Shown here: positions 22,133-33,221 of the stretch, one piece after another
Position numbering within the stretch: the stretch's first letter is position 1
Layout: every line of letters starts with the position of its first letter
DNA from: Neoechinorhynchus agilis
Taxonomy: Eukaryota > Acanthocephala
NCBI GenBank assembly: GCA_051530055.1
Contig: CM121341.1
Coordinates: 11,222,001 to 11,286,000 of the forward strand
Direction of reading: 5' to 3'
Length of the DNA: 64,000 nt
Notes under the pieces: generated by a model
Told to the model about the DNA's origin: nothing
Database searches by the model: none
What the model saw: the letters and a program-made list of their open reading frames with translations, nothing else
Made by a program: the position numbers and the translations under genes

Positions 22133-23639
22133 AATGTGTTTTAAATTTTTATGTCGGCTAAAAAGTCCAGTGTTATAAGAGTGACACGAATCCTAAGACA
22201 CATTAACATAGGTATTTTTAAAGAAATTTCCTCATTTAATGATTCACAAAAGTCAATATCGCAGTAGCTATGATTTCCAAGATCACGTTATTGAAGATCG
22301 ATTCCAGTTTATGTTGTCATTTAATACTTAAATGTAAATTTGGAAATTAAATTGAAATTTCATGACAATTTGAACTCGATTCTCAGCGAACTAATTCGAA
22401 ACGTTTCCGAATATGACACCTAAGAAACACCATTCTAGGAAGCTTAATAATTTTACTAATTTCGATTTATTTATTTTGCGATATTTAAATCATAGCTGAT
22501 TGTCGTAAATTTTAAAGGTTTTAAAGCAGTCTAGTCTGCAAATCGAACAAATATTTTGTTGATTTTAGGCGCCGTAATTTATCAAAAGTATTCCGGTGGG
22601 TAAACCACTGCAGTGTATGAGATTCACCGATGCGACTTGAGAGCTAAATTGACAAGCATCTGGGTGGGCCGAAATGAATCATTGAAGGTGTTACTTCAAA
22701 ACCTTCTTTAAAACTCAGAAGTTCTTTTAATGTCACTGAGTACAAAAATAGTTGCCTTCTCGCAATACCTTTTTGCAATTTTTAGGATTAATCAGCGTCA
22801 TAACCCGATTTTTAGAACTCCAGTGCACAGATCCTAAAATATTACCATCTTCATAAGTCTTTTCAATTATTGTTTTGAAAAAATGCATTACTACTCAAAC
22901 GTTAAAAGTATAATCACTTTTAATCGTAATCGAGTTTGCGATGTCAGCGCATGAAGATGATTCTCGTTTTATTTTGCTGTAAACTTTTGGCTTTGGTAAG
23001 ACAGAAAATGCTATCAAAAATATCGAATATCCATATTATAAATTTTATCTTAAATTCTTAGACAGATTTACTTTTTCAAGTGTAACGTTTTCCGACACCA
23101 ATATATGGAAGGTTTCTCCGCATGGTATCATTTTAAGAATAATTCGTTGAATTAAATTGGTTACTATTCGTGTGACTTTAGTAAGATTTTATCTAAAATT
23201 TAAGTCTACAAAACTGACGAAATTCGGCATTAATGGCATTTTTATTCTACGAATTAAAATATTAGGTATGATCTTATATCGACGAACATTTTTCACATGC
23301 GATTATTGTTATACTTGTATAAATTAAAGTTAAGCAACTGGTCAAGCCTGAGCAAAGACATTCTTACTCCATTTATAAATCGTCACTTGAATTAAAAAAT
23401 TGGATGCACTAGATTCAAGGTAGCCTAAAAGTAGATTAAACTTTCATGAAAAAATGTGTCTTCAAATGCAAGGTAAAATTGTATATCGACGAAAAACAAA
23501 AATATCGATCGAAATACATTGCAATATAAAGTTATTATGTATCAAAGGTTCATTAAACGGTAAATTCTTATTTTGCATCCAGTAAATCTTTAAATCACGA
23601 CATTTGAGAACGTTTCACATCATTGCATTTCGAAATTAA
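22133..23639. other. Intergenic, nothing recognised
   Basis: About 1.5 kb of AT-rich DNA downstream of cul-1 without a long open frame, domain or clear repeat. Confidence 0.55.
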
Positions 23640-24075
23640 AAAAAACCTGTATAATTTTTGAAATTCAATCAATCTTCATTTCTCGACAATTTCCAGCTTT
23701 TGTCCATCCTCGACCGTCGCCATCACGCTGGCAGCATTGTCCCGTTGTACTGCTAGCGAGATATTTTGTCGAAGGAATACGCCTGCTCTTGAGTCTCCGG
23801 TTGCCTCTCTCAATTTCTTCGAGAGATTCTGGAGCAGAGAGAGTGCCGAGCTGCCGAGCGCTCCATACGTCTCTACCCCAAACGGGATAAAATAGTGAGC
23901 CCTCGATAAGTGAAGATATTTCCGTATTTTCCTCCCTTCCGCTGCACTGGCGGCACCACCGGCGATTTCGAGGGAGTAGGGGATGTTGCTGGCTGCGAGG
24001 GTATCCACACACGTGGCGTCCCAGAGAAGGCTGCTCTTCGTGGTTTTTACTGTGATATAAACAGATTACTGTTTG
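23640..24075 (-). mobile_element. 5'-truncated copy of retrotransposon X
   Basis: The minus strand encodes only the final part of the X protein: LLWDATCVDTLAASN, AEGRKIRKYLHLS, HYFIPFGVETYGALG, REATGDSRAGVFLRQNIS and LAVQRDNAASVMAT, ending at a stop at 23676. The frame is open for about 110 residues without shift, so this copy is less decayed than those at 5-7 kb. There is no upstream RT, consistent with 5' truncation. Confidence 0.78.
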
Positions 24076-24089
24076 AGCCAAAATGGATT

Positions 24090-24479
24090 ATTGGAGCATA
24101 TAATTTTACAATCACGAATCGTCAGTTTTTGGTAATTTACGTTTTTTAAAAACTGGAACCTGTCGTCCTTAAGTTTTTATAGAATTTTGACCATGCGATG
24201 ATTATATACTTCTCAACATTAATAAAAAATATTGTATACTTTTCAAATCGATGCGAGTTCTAAGATACGTTTCCGAGAAATCGCGAATAAAGAATAAGAA
24301 ATTATGTGTCTCAATAAAGACCAATTTTGTAGCTTACGTAAAATATAAGGGTTTGAATTTAGATATTTTATTTTCGGAGGGATTATGATCACCAGAGCTC
24401 CAGCTCTATCATCCCGATTGATTTTCCCTGTCGATAATTACAACGCTTTGAGATTTTTTATTAATTACTTCGGTACATC
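24090..24479. other. Spacer between two retroelement copies
   Basis: AT-rich; GATTATGATCACCAGAGCTCC near 24383 may mark the edge of the next element. Confidence 0.4.
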
Positions 24480-26345
24480 AGATTTTTGAGCGGGCGCGTT
24501 TCTTCGAAACTCGCAGACGGAGATATCAGAGGAGCAGTTTGTCTTTTATCATCAATGGACAGTCTCGCCAAAGATAACGAAGAAACTTCACGAACTCTGC
24601 ATTCCAAACATCCGAGTGATGGCAGTCGGCAGTATTTTGAAGAATCCTCGTTCTTCGATGCGATCCCTCAATTTTTATCACCGAAATCAGAATTGACGAT
24701 GACAAACTCATTATTTGCCAACGGATCAGCTCAAGGTTTTGACGGGTTCCGGCCCATACATTAAAAGGATATGACTTCCTTTTCAATAGGTGGCGCTGCT
24801 TAGTCCCTTGAGAATGCATAGACACATACATCTAGTCGACAATTCCAAAAATGATTGAGCTGTTTTTCGGCTCATCGCTGTGTGCCCTAGTGAAAAGGAA
24901 GAAAGGATTCGTCAAAATTGCAATTGGAACAACTCTGCGCCGCCTAACAGCAATAATTTTAAATAAGAGGATCGCTGAAAATGTAGGGATGCAGCTTCGC
25001 CCGGCTCAGTTGGGCTGCTGTACACCTTGTGGCGCAGAGGCGATTGTTCATTAACTCCGCACGTTCATCATCGTAAACTCAAAGCCGTGCGTGATCTTGA
25101 AATGTTATTTCAAAAATGCATTCAACACAGTTCACCGAGCAGATTTGCTCGAAGTAGTTAGAGATCACACATCAGTAGCATTTCGCAATTTCGTTAATGC
25201 CAATGGGTAAGCAAACTCTCTTGTTGTCCAATAACCACGGTTTGCGGTCAGAAAGAGGAGTTCAACAAGGGGATCCTTTCAGCTCAATAGCCTTCTCACT
25301 CTCAGTCAATCCCGTCGCGCATTCTCTAAAGTCCAGCTTTAAGGGCTGGTACTTGGCTGATGCCACGCTCGAGGGTAACCCCTCTGTTGCACTGTGCAAT
25401 TTGGAGACACTCGTGAAGGAGAGGCCGAAAATTGTCATTGAATTGAAATCTGCGAAATGCTATATTTTAGTGATGAACGTAAACTATCGTGGAAGATTTT
25501 CAGAACCTGGCTATCGGAATAGAATTGATCACTCTAGACCGGTTGAGTCTTCTAGAAAGTTGCATTTTTGGTTCTAATGTTGAAGCAGAGATTATCAATC
25601 TTCAACCATAACTTTCGGTAATGTGTGAACGATTTGATGAGTTATCTTCACATGAAGGCTCTGTTCCTGATCAAGAACACCCTCTTTATTCCAAAACTGC
25701 TGAATAAGCTACGCGCAGCACATTTTTTAGACATAAAAATAAGCTGGCAAAATTAGACGAGACAGGCTGGTTCGACGGTTTAAGTATCCGAATCGAAGCC
25801 GATATTTCTCTGCCAGCTTCTTTGGGATGGTATGAAGTAAGCCGCAAAATAGTTCAATTCGTTCTTGGCGAGAATTACGCTTTGGATGGAGATTTCGTGG
25901 AGGCGTTTAATCTTTGGTGTGGAGATTCAGGCAGCGAGCAAGTACCCTCCAATGGTTGCAAGCAATTAGTTTGGAACTCACCCCTGATAGCCGCAATTCA
26001 TAACTCTTTAATTTCTCCTAGAGCCGAGCAATCTTTGCCGACTCGATGGCCACCGTAGGATGGACGATGTCACGGTATTCCCTTGGCGAAGGGCGATAAA
26101 TGCCTTCTCTGGGACGCCATTCTCAGCCGGCGACACAAAATTCGCCACGATTAAACCGGAGGGGAGCAGCAACCGCCGCTAAGGAACGCAAAAGGACAAA
26201 ATACAGGGACTCGAGTTGAAATCATTAGTTTGTTTCCTTTGGCATCGAGATGCTCTGGTCGTTTGGTACCGCGGCGCAGAACTTGGTCAAACAATTGTCT
26301 AATAGATTGAGACGAATCACTGGCGATTGCGAGTAAAACAACAAC
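24480..26345 (+). mobile_element. Retrotransposon X, longer decayed copy with RT domain
   Basis: Successive frames on the plus strand follow the X protein in order: RVSSKLADGDIRGAVCLLSS; FANGSAQGFDGFRP; FFGSSLCALVKRKKG with IAIGTTLRRLTA and LRPAQLG; GVQQGDPFSSIAFSL; WYLADATLEGN, where the reverse transcriptase box YxDD is changed to YLAD; the thumb region; RRAINAFSGTPFSAGD; and finally the C-terminal tail with WSFGTAAQNLVKQLS and LRRITGD near 26335. Many stops and shifts and the damaged active site show that it is inactive. Its tail is closest to the fragment at 5195-5440. Confidence 0.8.
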
Positions 26346-26455
26346 AAATCCCACCTTTAGGTTAGATCAAGATTTCGAAACGAAATATTATTATTTTGTG
26401 TTACTCCTCCCTTCCGAACCGCGACAGCACTTGACGTTATAGTTTGACGTAATAG

Positions 26456-26584
26456 TTGTTGTTTTATGGCGAAGAAATTAAAATGGACTTTATTTTCAAC
26501 ACAAGGCTGTTAAAATGTCAAATCCGCACTTTATCGGATTTTTGAAAAAGTCCATTTTGATTTCTGTGCGCCATAAAACAACCA
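26456..26584. repeat. Foldback repeat family A, copy 1
   Basis: A short palindrome beginning GTTGTTTTATGGCGAAGAAA and ending TTTCTGTGCGCCATAAAACA, with TTAAAATGGACTTT and AAAGTCCATTTT inside the arms. A second copy lies at 55257-55412. The terminal TTTATGGCG is shared with the larger foldbacks at 33222 and 53776. Confidence 0.8.
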
Positions 26585-27223
26585 CTTTACGAATTAGTCA
26601 ATCTTCAAACATACAACGTTAAAAAGTCTTTAAAAAACTAGATTTATACAAAATCTGAACACTTATTTGACTTACCTGATTTGTTTTTAAAATATGGGAT
26701 TCATGTCATGCGTAAGAGAAGAAAAGAGAATCTAAAAGGCAAAAAACCGCACCGAATTGTAAGGAGACCCGCATTCAAAAAATTAAATCCAAGCTGCTAG
26801 ACGATCTTTTTGTGCTATGTTTTGCTAACCTTGGCAAAAAAATCACACACCCAATTCAAACGAGCAACGTACACTCTTCACATTTTCCTGGTTCAATTGC
26901 GACAGAACTTTGATGACGTAGTCTCGTACGTAAATGCACGGGAAGGAAGAAAAGATTTTCGACGTACTGCGCCTACGCTGCATAATTTCATACACTTTTC
27001 GCAAATGTCTAACATGAAATGGAGTTGTGCCAATGTGGATTTCGGGATTTCTTCGAAAATGCTTTATTTAGGATTACTGAGATAATCTTTCGGTAAACCT
27101 CAAGATTACCTACCTTCTTTGCACCGTTGTGTGAAATTCAATGAATCGTGAAAATTCCGTTGAAATTCAACCACAAAAGTGGATAGAACCTCTTTCTATA
27201 GATCCAAGAAATAGAAATTCGCG
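26585..27223. other. Intergenic, nothing recognised
   Basis: AT-rich; the frame 26810-27085 (+) has no recognisable domain. Confidence 0.4.
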
Positions 27224-28970
27224 TTGCTTGTGCAATGGCCACCTCTGATCCGAGTCTTCGTCCATTTATTCTTGAATTGGAAATTTATTTGTTTTACACG
27301 AACAGTTCTTCGAGCTGGACGTTCCGTGTCCTTCTTTTTCCAACCACCTTCTTTAAGCGTCTTCGTTGGTCCGACTTCGTTGCCTCCTCGGGTCCGAATC
27401 TTCGTCCATTTGTTCTTGAATTCGAGATTAATTTGCTTTACACGAACAGTACGTCGTCCTGGACGTTCCGTGTCCTTATTTAGAAGAGTTCGTATATTCC
27501 ACGCGTTTCCAACCACCTTATTTAACCGTCTTCGTTGGTCCGACTTCGTTGCCACCTCTGATCCGAATCTTCGTCCATTTGTTCTTGAATTGGAAATTTA
27601 TTTGTTTTACACGAACAGTTCTTCGAGCTGGACGTTCCGTGTCCTTCTTTTTCCAACCACCTTCTTTAAGCGTCTTCGTTGGTCCGACTTCGTTGCCTCC
27701 TCGGGTCCGAATCTTCGTCCATTTGTTCTTGAATTCGAGATTAATTTGCTTTACACGAACAGTACGTCGTCCTGGACGTTCCGTGTCCTTATTTAGAAGA
27801 GTTCGTATATTCCACGCGTTTCCAACCACCTTATTTAACCGTCTTCGTTGGTCCGACTTCGTTGCCACCTCTGATCCGAATCTTCGTCCATTTGTTCTTG
27901 AATTGGAAATTTATTTGTTTTACACGAACAGTTCTTCGGATTAATTTGCTTTACACGAACAGTACTTCGTCCTGGACGTTCCGTGTCCTTATCCAGAAGA
28001 GTTCGTATATTCCACGCGTTTCCAATCATATTCTTTAACCGTCTTCGTTGGTCCGACTTCGTTGCCACCTCTGATCCGAGTCTTCGTCCATTTATTCTTG
28101 AATTGGAAATTTATTTGTTTTACACGAACAGTTCTTCGAGCTGGACGTTCCGTGTCCTTCTTTTTCCAACCACCTTCTTTAAGCGTCTTCGTTGGTTCTT
28201 CGACTTCGTGGTCTCCTCGGGTCCGCGTCTTCGTCCATTTGTTCTTGAATTCGAGATTAATTTGCTTTACACGAACAGTACTTCGTCCTGGACGTTCCGT
28301 GTCCTTATCCAGAAGAGTTCGTATATTCCACGCGTTTCCAACCACCTTCTTTAACCGTCTTCGTTGGTCCGACTTCGTTGTCTCCTCGGATCCGCGTCTT
28401 CGTCCATTTGTTCTTGAATTGGAGATTAATTTGCTTTAAACGAACAGTACTTCGTCCTGGACGTTCCGTGTCCTTATCCAGAAGAGTTCGAATATTCCAC
28501 GCGTTTCCAACCACCTTATTTAACCGTCTTCATTGGTCCGACTTCGTTGCCTCCTCGGATCCGCGTCTTCGTCCATTTGTTCTTGAATTGGAGATTAATT
28601 TGCTTTAAACGAACAGTACTTCGTTTTCCAACCACCTTTTTAACGTCTTCATTGGTCCGACTTCGTTGCCTCCTCGGATCCGCGTCTTCGTCCATTTGTT
28701 CTTGAATTGGAGATTAATTTGCTTTAAACGAACAGTACTTCGTTCTGGACGTTCTGTGTCCTTATCCAGAAGAGTTCGTATATTCCACGCGTTTCCAACC
28801 ACCTTCCTTAACCGTCTTCGTTGGTCCGACTTCGTTGCCTCCTCGGATCCGCGTCTTCGTCCATTTGTTCTTGAATTGGAGATTAATTTGCTTTAAACGA
28901 ACAGTTCTTCGTCCTGGACGTTCTGTGCCCTTCTTGTCCAGAAGAGTCCGGATATTCCACGCTTTTCTAC
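27224..28970 (-). repeat. Tandem array built from a LINE endonuclease start
   Basis: A tandem array with monomers of roughly 120-200 bp. The first part forms a higher-order unit of about 316 bp made of two monomer types (compare 27235, 27553 and 27869). Each monomer has GGTCCGACTTCGTTGCC, CGTCTTCGTCCATTTGTTC, CTTTACACGAACAGTA and GGACGTTCCGTGTCCTT. On the minus strand the units stay open and read NAWNIRTLLDKDTERPGRRT, resembling the start of LINE apurinic endonucleases (WNVRTLL...RRTALV). Both strands carry long open frames, but the repeated short peptides show these are not normal genes. The array ends 330 bases before sti-1. Confidence 0.85.
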
Positions 28971-29305
28971 TCATCTTCTTTAGCTGTCTTCGTTTTATCC
29001 GACTTCTCCGTTAAGCCCTTTGGAGTGTTACCGAGATTTAATCGCGTGATCTTAGGTCTTGGCCGGAGATCCGCATGGTTGATTGGCAAAACTAGAAGTT
29101 GAGACCATAATGTAAGGATTGGGCTTTTACCATATGCCCTTTTGCCCATTAATGTCCAGGGTTTCTAACAGTCCGGCAACGATAGTTGTAGAGGGACCTC
29201 GAAGTCTTAGCCGTACGGGCGAGCTGGGATGGATTTCTCATACCTGAAAACGATTGATATATCTCAAACGATTGAAATTTTCTGATTTGTACTCTTTTTC
29301 AGACA
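28971..29305. other. Upstream region of sti-1 with possible LINE flank
   Basis: The minus strand has a short open segment (28967-29149) that continues from the array and may be the LINE leader. The last 20 bases, ACTCTTTTTCAGACA, form a strong acceptor just before the sti-1 start. Confidence 0.5.
29294..29301 (+). promoter_or_regulatory. Probable trans-splice acceptor of sti-1
   Basis: CTTTTTCAG followed by ACA and then the ATG at 29306. A near-ideal nematode 3' splice site 4 bases before a start codon, with no upstream coding exon, suggests spliced-leader addition. An intron behind a non-coding first exon is the alternative. Confidence 0.6.
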
Positions 29306-30823
29306 ATGTCGTTAGAAGAAGGTGACCGGTATCTTTCCGCTTATCAGGACCATGAAGCTCTCAAACATTTTTTGAAATCGCCGGATCAGACTAATGTTGC
29401 TGTGATCATCAGAATTGCAGAAGCCTACTTTAATCTCTTAATGCTTAGCAAATCGATACAATACTCGGACCTGTGCATTAAGCTGGACAACTCAATAGTG
29501 AAGGCTTATGTTTTGAAAGCGAATGCTCAGAGACATCTCAGTCGGTTTAGAGAGTCATATGAAACACTGAGAAACGCTCTCAGTGTTTGTGGGACGCCGG
29601 CAGACGGAGAAGTACTCAAATCACTTTCACTGCTTGTTGCGAAGATAAACACTGAGAAAGCGGACAAAGTTGAACAAGAAGAAATCAAGACGTTGTTAAA
29701 GAAACTAAGGAGCGGAAGGTTACAAATAATTGATATTATTGGTAACTCAGAATTTATGGATTTATTATGCTCTCTTTTTGATGATGCCGATAGCACAGTT
29801 TTTACCGATGAATCTTTTGACAAACGGATAGATGAATTGAAAAATGCGGACGAAGCAAAGGCTTTGGGGAACGAGTTTTACAAATCAAAGCGGTTTTCAG
29901 AGGCTGTTCAATGTTATGATCGTGCTATATGTCTGAAACCATCAATAATGGCTTTCTATTCGAACAAATCTGCGGTTTATTATGAGATTAGCGAGTTTGA
30001 CAAATGCAGACAATTGTGTACGAAAGCAGTAGAAGTTGGTCGTCTTCAGAAAGAAGATTTTAAGTCGATTGCTCGGGTGTTAGCAAGGGTTGCGAGGTCG
30101 TATGTAAAGGAAAATGAATATCAAGAAGCTCTAAGGTACTTTGATCGTTCATTAGCTGAACATAGGAACCAGGATGTTCTTAAAGAACGGTCTCAAGCAA
30201 CAAAAAAGTTGGAAGAGATGGCTAAGCTTAAAATGTACGATCCAGAGTTAGCTGAAAAGGAGAAGATTAAGGGCAATGAATTATTCCAAAAAGGAGATTA
30301 TCCTTCTGCTCTTAAACACTATTCTGAAGCAATCAAGCGGAATCCGGACGATGCTCGGTACTACAGTAATCGGGCTGCTTGTTACGCGAAGCTGATGGAA
30401 TTTGAAATGAGTCTGAAGGATTGTGACAAATGTATCGAGCTTGATCCAAAGTTTATAAAGGCTTATCTCAGGAAAGGTTCTGCTTTGATTGCGTTGAGAC
30501 AATATGCACGAGCTCAATCCGCTTATGAAGGCGCTCTGGAGTTGGATCCAAGTTGTCAAGAAGCGCGAGATGGCGTTTGGCAAAGCACAATGAAGAGTCG
30601 CTCGGATGGAGGTGATGTAAGAGGTAATGAAGAGGATATTGCTAAGAGAGTAATGGAAGATCCGGAGGTAGCCCAAATAGTTTCCGACCCAGCAATGCAG
30701 TTGATTCTTTCACAAATGCAAGATGATCCTACTGCTCTCAGAGAACATCTAAAGAATCCCGAAATTAGGAAAAAAATACAAAAACTAATTCAAGCTGGGG
30801 TCATTCGCGTGCAACCAAAATGA
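29306..30823 (+). CDS. sti-1: Stress-induced phosphoprotein 1 / HOP co-chaperone, 505 residues
   Basis: HOP/STI1 passes client proteins from Hsp70 to Hsp90. The frame is intronless. Residues about 1-110 are a diverged TPR1. A DP1-like short segment (EFMDLLCSLF) is near 150. TPR2A (about 180-300) has ALGNEFYKSKRF, YSNKSAVYYE and IARVLARVARSY, preserving most carboxylate-clamp residues that hold the Hsp90 MEEVD tail. TPR2B (about 310-425) has KGNELFQKGDYPSALKHYSE. The C-terminal DP2 domain has DPEVAQIVSDPAMQLIL and HLKNPEIRKKIQKL. The usual length is about 540, so it is near full length. In TPR1 the clamp residues that bind Hsp70 look changed (Lys to Leu3, Asn to Asp7, Asn to Arg). A tandem array lies immediately upstream. 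Confidence 0.93.
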   Translation: MSLEEGDRYLSAYQDHEALKHFLKSPDQTNVAVIIRIAEAYFNLLMLSKSIQYSDLCIKLDNSIVKAYVLKANAQRHLSRFRESYETLRNALSVCGTPADGEVLKSLSLLVAKINTEKADKVEQEEIKTLLKKLRSGRLQIIDIIGNSEFMDLLCSLFDDADSTVFTDESFDKRIDELKNADEAKALGNEFYKSKRFSEAVQCYDRAICLKPSIMAFYSNKSAVYYEISEFDKCRQLCTKAVEVGRLQKEDFKSIARVLARVARSYVKENEYQEALRYFDRSLAEHRNQDVLKERSQATKKLEEMAKLKMYDPELAEKEKIKGNELFQKGDYPSALKHYSEAIKRNPDDARYYSNRAACYAKLMEFEMSLKDCDKCIELDPKFIKAYLRKGSALIALRQYARAQSAYEGALELDPSCQEARDGVWQSTMKSRSDGGDVRGNEEDIAKRVMEDPEVAQIVSDPAMQLILSQMQDDPTALREHLKNPEIRKKIQKLIQAGVIRVQPK

Positions 30824-31157
30824 TGAGAAAAGTGACTACAAGTAAAGAAAACAGATTTTTGGACGGTAGTCATTTTGATAAGAACTTGATTTCGATATGG
30901 TAATTTTTGAACATAGGCTCAATATTATAAAGATTTTTTATGCATTATCAAGAACGAACATTCACATCCCTAAACATTTGTAGCGTTTAAAGTATTATGA
31001 TTTCTTACTTTTATTCTATTTTGCGATAAATCTAATCAATATTTACTTTTGATCTTAACAAAAGAAGCCAGCTTTCGATCTCTTAAAAGTACATGGGTCT
31101 AATTTCTGAAGCACAAGTAATAAAACGTGTTATTATCGTGTTCAAACACCGCTTACT
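30824..31157. other. sti-1 3' flank, nothing further recognised
   Basis: AT-rich sequence after the sti-1 stop; it presumably contains the 3' UTR. Confidence 0.45.
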
Positions 31158-31300
31158 TGTCGATACGTGAGGAGGTACCAAAGTATATGATTAGAATTAC
31201 TATTTAGAAGTCATTACCGGCAAAGAATTTTTTATAAAAACGTTCTGTGAACCTTGTCGAGTTCATCATCAGTTTGTTTGTATCACTAGTTTATGATCAT
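31158..31300 (+). repeat. Foldback repeat family D, half copy
   Basis: Only the left half is present: TGTCGATACGTGAGGAGGTA, then AGAAGTCATTACCGG, ACGTTCTGTGAACC and TCGAGTTCATCATCAGTTTG. The right arm is missing. Confidence 0.7.
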
Positions 31301-31699
31301 TCTCTATATTGAATTTTCGCCCCAATAGATAGTAATGGAATCGTTTTGCTGCAAAAACTATAGAAATCGTTTCTTTTTCGATAGTTGCATATTGCACTTT
31401 AATAATAACACGTTATATTTGTGATTCACAAAGAGGACTCATTTACCTTTGGGTCCTCATCCGACGGATGCGGATTATATGATTGATCCGGTTTGGATGA
31501 TGGATCCCGTGTGGATGACGGCCGACGACGACGAGAAAGAGGCCGGCCTCAATAACTTGGGTCTAAATATAACCTGCTTCTTGAAACCATCACATTCTTG
31601 AAATATAACGGCACTATAACCGGGCACCTTAAAATCATAAGATACAATTTTTTGAGCCTTTGCGGTACTTCCTTTTATCTCTTCCTACACTTTGTAGCT

Positions 31700-32440
31700 T
31701 ATTATCTCACTTCAAAATCCTTTCTTTTCTTAGCAGCTCGTAAAGGAATTCTTCAATATTTCCAACCCTGGGACATATTTTTATTGGAACGTGGCCTTAC
31801 CCAGGAAGCACTTCAACTCGTCCTTATTTGTTGGAGTCGCTACATTCATTATATCCCTAATTTTCCGTTCGTCCGGCTTCACCCATGCTTTTCCCAATTT
31901 GTGTCCCAAATAGGTCACCTTTGATTCCATAAATTTGCATTATTTGTCTTTCAAATTATACCCTTACTGTCGATATACGAAGTACCGGGGAATGTGATTG
32001 GAATTTATGTTTAGATCTTCACCCGGTAAATGATTATTTACTAAAGACGTTCTGCGAACCTCGTCGGGTTCATCATCAGTTTGTTAGTAATAAACTCTAT
32101 CGATCTGAGTCTATTACTAGCAAACAAACTGATGATGAACCTGACGAGGTTCGCAGAACGTCTTTAATAAATAATCATTTACCTGGTGAAGACCTAAACA
32201 TAAATTCCTAAAATCGTAGTGCCTCCCACCGATTAGAGATATGAATTGCATCGTCATTCCTGGTTACAATTGTAATCTCGAGATGCATCCCAATATTCTT
32301 GTCATCTTTCAGCATCTCATCGACGATTTGCTGCAATGATTGTAAAGAATTTGTCAATCCGAATGGCAATTGTTTGTATTTGAACAAACTGAGAAGCGTG
32401 CAGATTAAGCATAACCTGCTGCTCTCCTCATTCAACTGTG
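31700..32440 (-). mobile_element. Ty3/gypsy-type pol fragment, interrupted
   Basis: Minus strand: LFKYKQLPFGLTNSLQSLQQ (RT block 4, usually KRMPFGLTNAPATFQ) and EITIVTRNDD at 32435-32230, with the active-site YLDD no longer recognisable. After a foldback insertion (31968-32215), KVTYLGHKLGKAWVKPDERK and NKDELKCFLGKATFQ follow at 31930-31740. This is the order of gypsy RT to RNase H. Stops are present. No LTRs were found. Confidence 0.75.
31968..32215. repeat. Foldback repeat family D, well preserved copy
   Basis: Left arm from TGTCGATATACGA with TCTTCACCCGGTAAATGATT, right arm with AATAATCATTTACCTGGTGA, centred near 32095. The plus strand has CTGATGA at 32129-32135 and a GAACC/GGTTC hairpin (32137-32152), followed by GCAGAACG where a hammerhead would have GAAA. 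It lies inside the gypsy fragment. Confidence 0.85.
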
Positions 32441-33221
32441 ATTGTAGATATAGTAAAATTTAATTTTAAAGTAATAATTTTTCCAAAACAACGTTCAATG
32501 GCTGTAATTTCTGAGCACCTTCATTCACAAATAATTTTTGCAACCGTGCACACTAAATTTGATTTAACAAGTGTTTTTGGTTTCGATTATGCTGTTAAGT
32601 TGTTAAACAGAAAAAGCTGTTTAAAATTTACTTTCGCTTCTACGGCAAGCCAAATCAAACAAGGCAAATTTAGAATAATTTTACAAAATATACTTGAATT
32701 TAAATCTTCGACGCATATCGTTCAACGCTTCATGATCATGCGCACAATGTTTGCCGATTCTATCTTTCCCCGCGCATAAAAGACTTGTATTGTCGTAAAT
32801 GAAAGACAAAATTGATCATTTATCATCGTGGATCTCGGTCGACGCCACCGTGTTCAATACTGCCATATGCCAGATTAATTCGAAAGGAACGTTTTTTGAA
32901 TGTGCCTTCGTACTTGAACTTTGATTTGAATTTCGGAATCGAGGGGTTTGCATTTAGTTGAGAATGGTCATCTTCCGCACATAAAAAGGGTATTTCTTGG
33001 TTGCAAGCACCAAATTGGAGGAGTGAGCTTTCGCATAGGAGTAATATAACAGGCAAAAGAATAATCCGCATGACAACTTTTTTAGTCTGATATGACTGCA
33101 AGATATACTCATAGTAAGACGTGATGGTTTGCTGCCGTGATTATCAGAATACAAAACCAACCTCAAAAGTCGACAGTTCTAATCTACAGCGGATTCTCGA
33201 GTTTGAAAATTGAATTATTTA
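32441..33221. other. No gene assigned; one weak signal-peptide-like ORF
   Basis: The frame at 33068-32823 (-) starts with a hydrophobic run (MRIILLPVILLLCESS) and could be a secreted peptide, but no splice or family support was found and it sits among mobile elements. The frame at 32438-32779 (+) is not recognised. Confidence 0.35.

Noticed and set aside
23665-24081. 138-residue ORF read as a gene
   Set aside because: It is a shifted frame over the conserved tail of retrotransposon X; the frame at 23676-24008 has the family motifs.
27224-28608. Several long open frames on both strands of the 27-29 kb array
   Set aside because: They repeat the same short peptide many times and exist because the unit has few stops; no initiation or splice signal supports them as genes.
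32823-33101. ORF with signal-peptide-like start
   Set aside because: No family, no splice support and located between mobile elements; kept only as a weak note.
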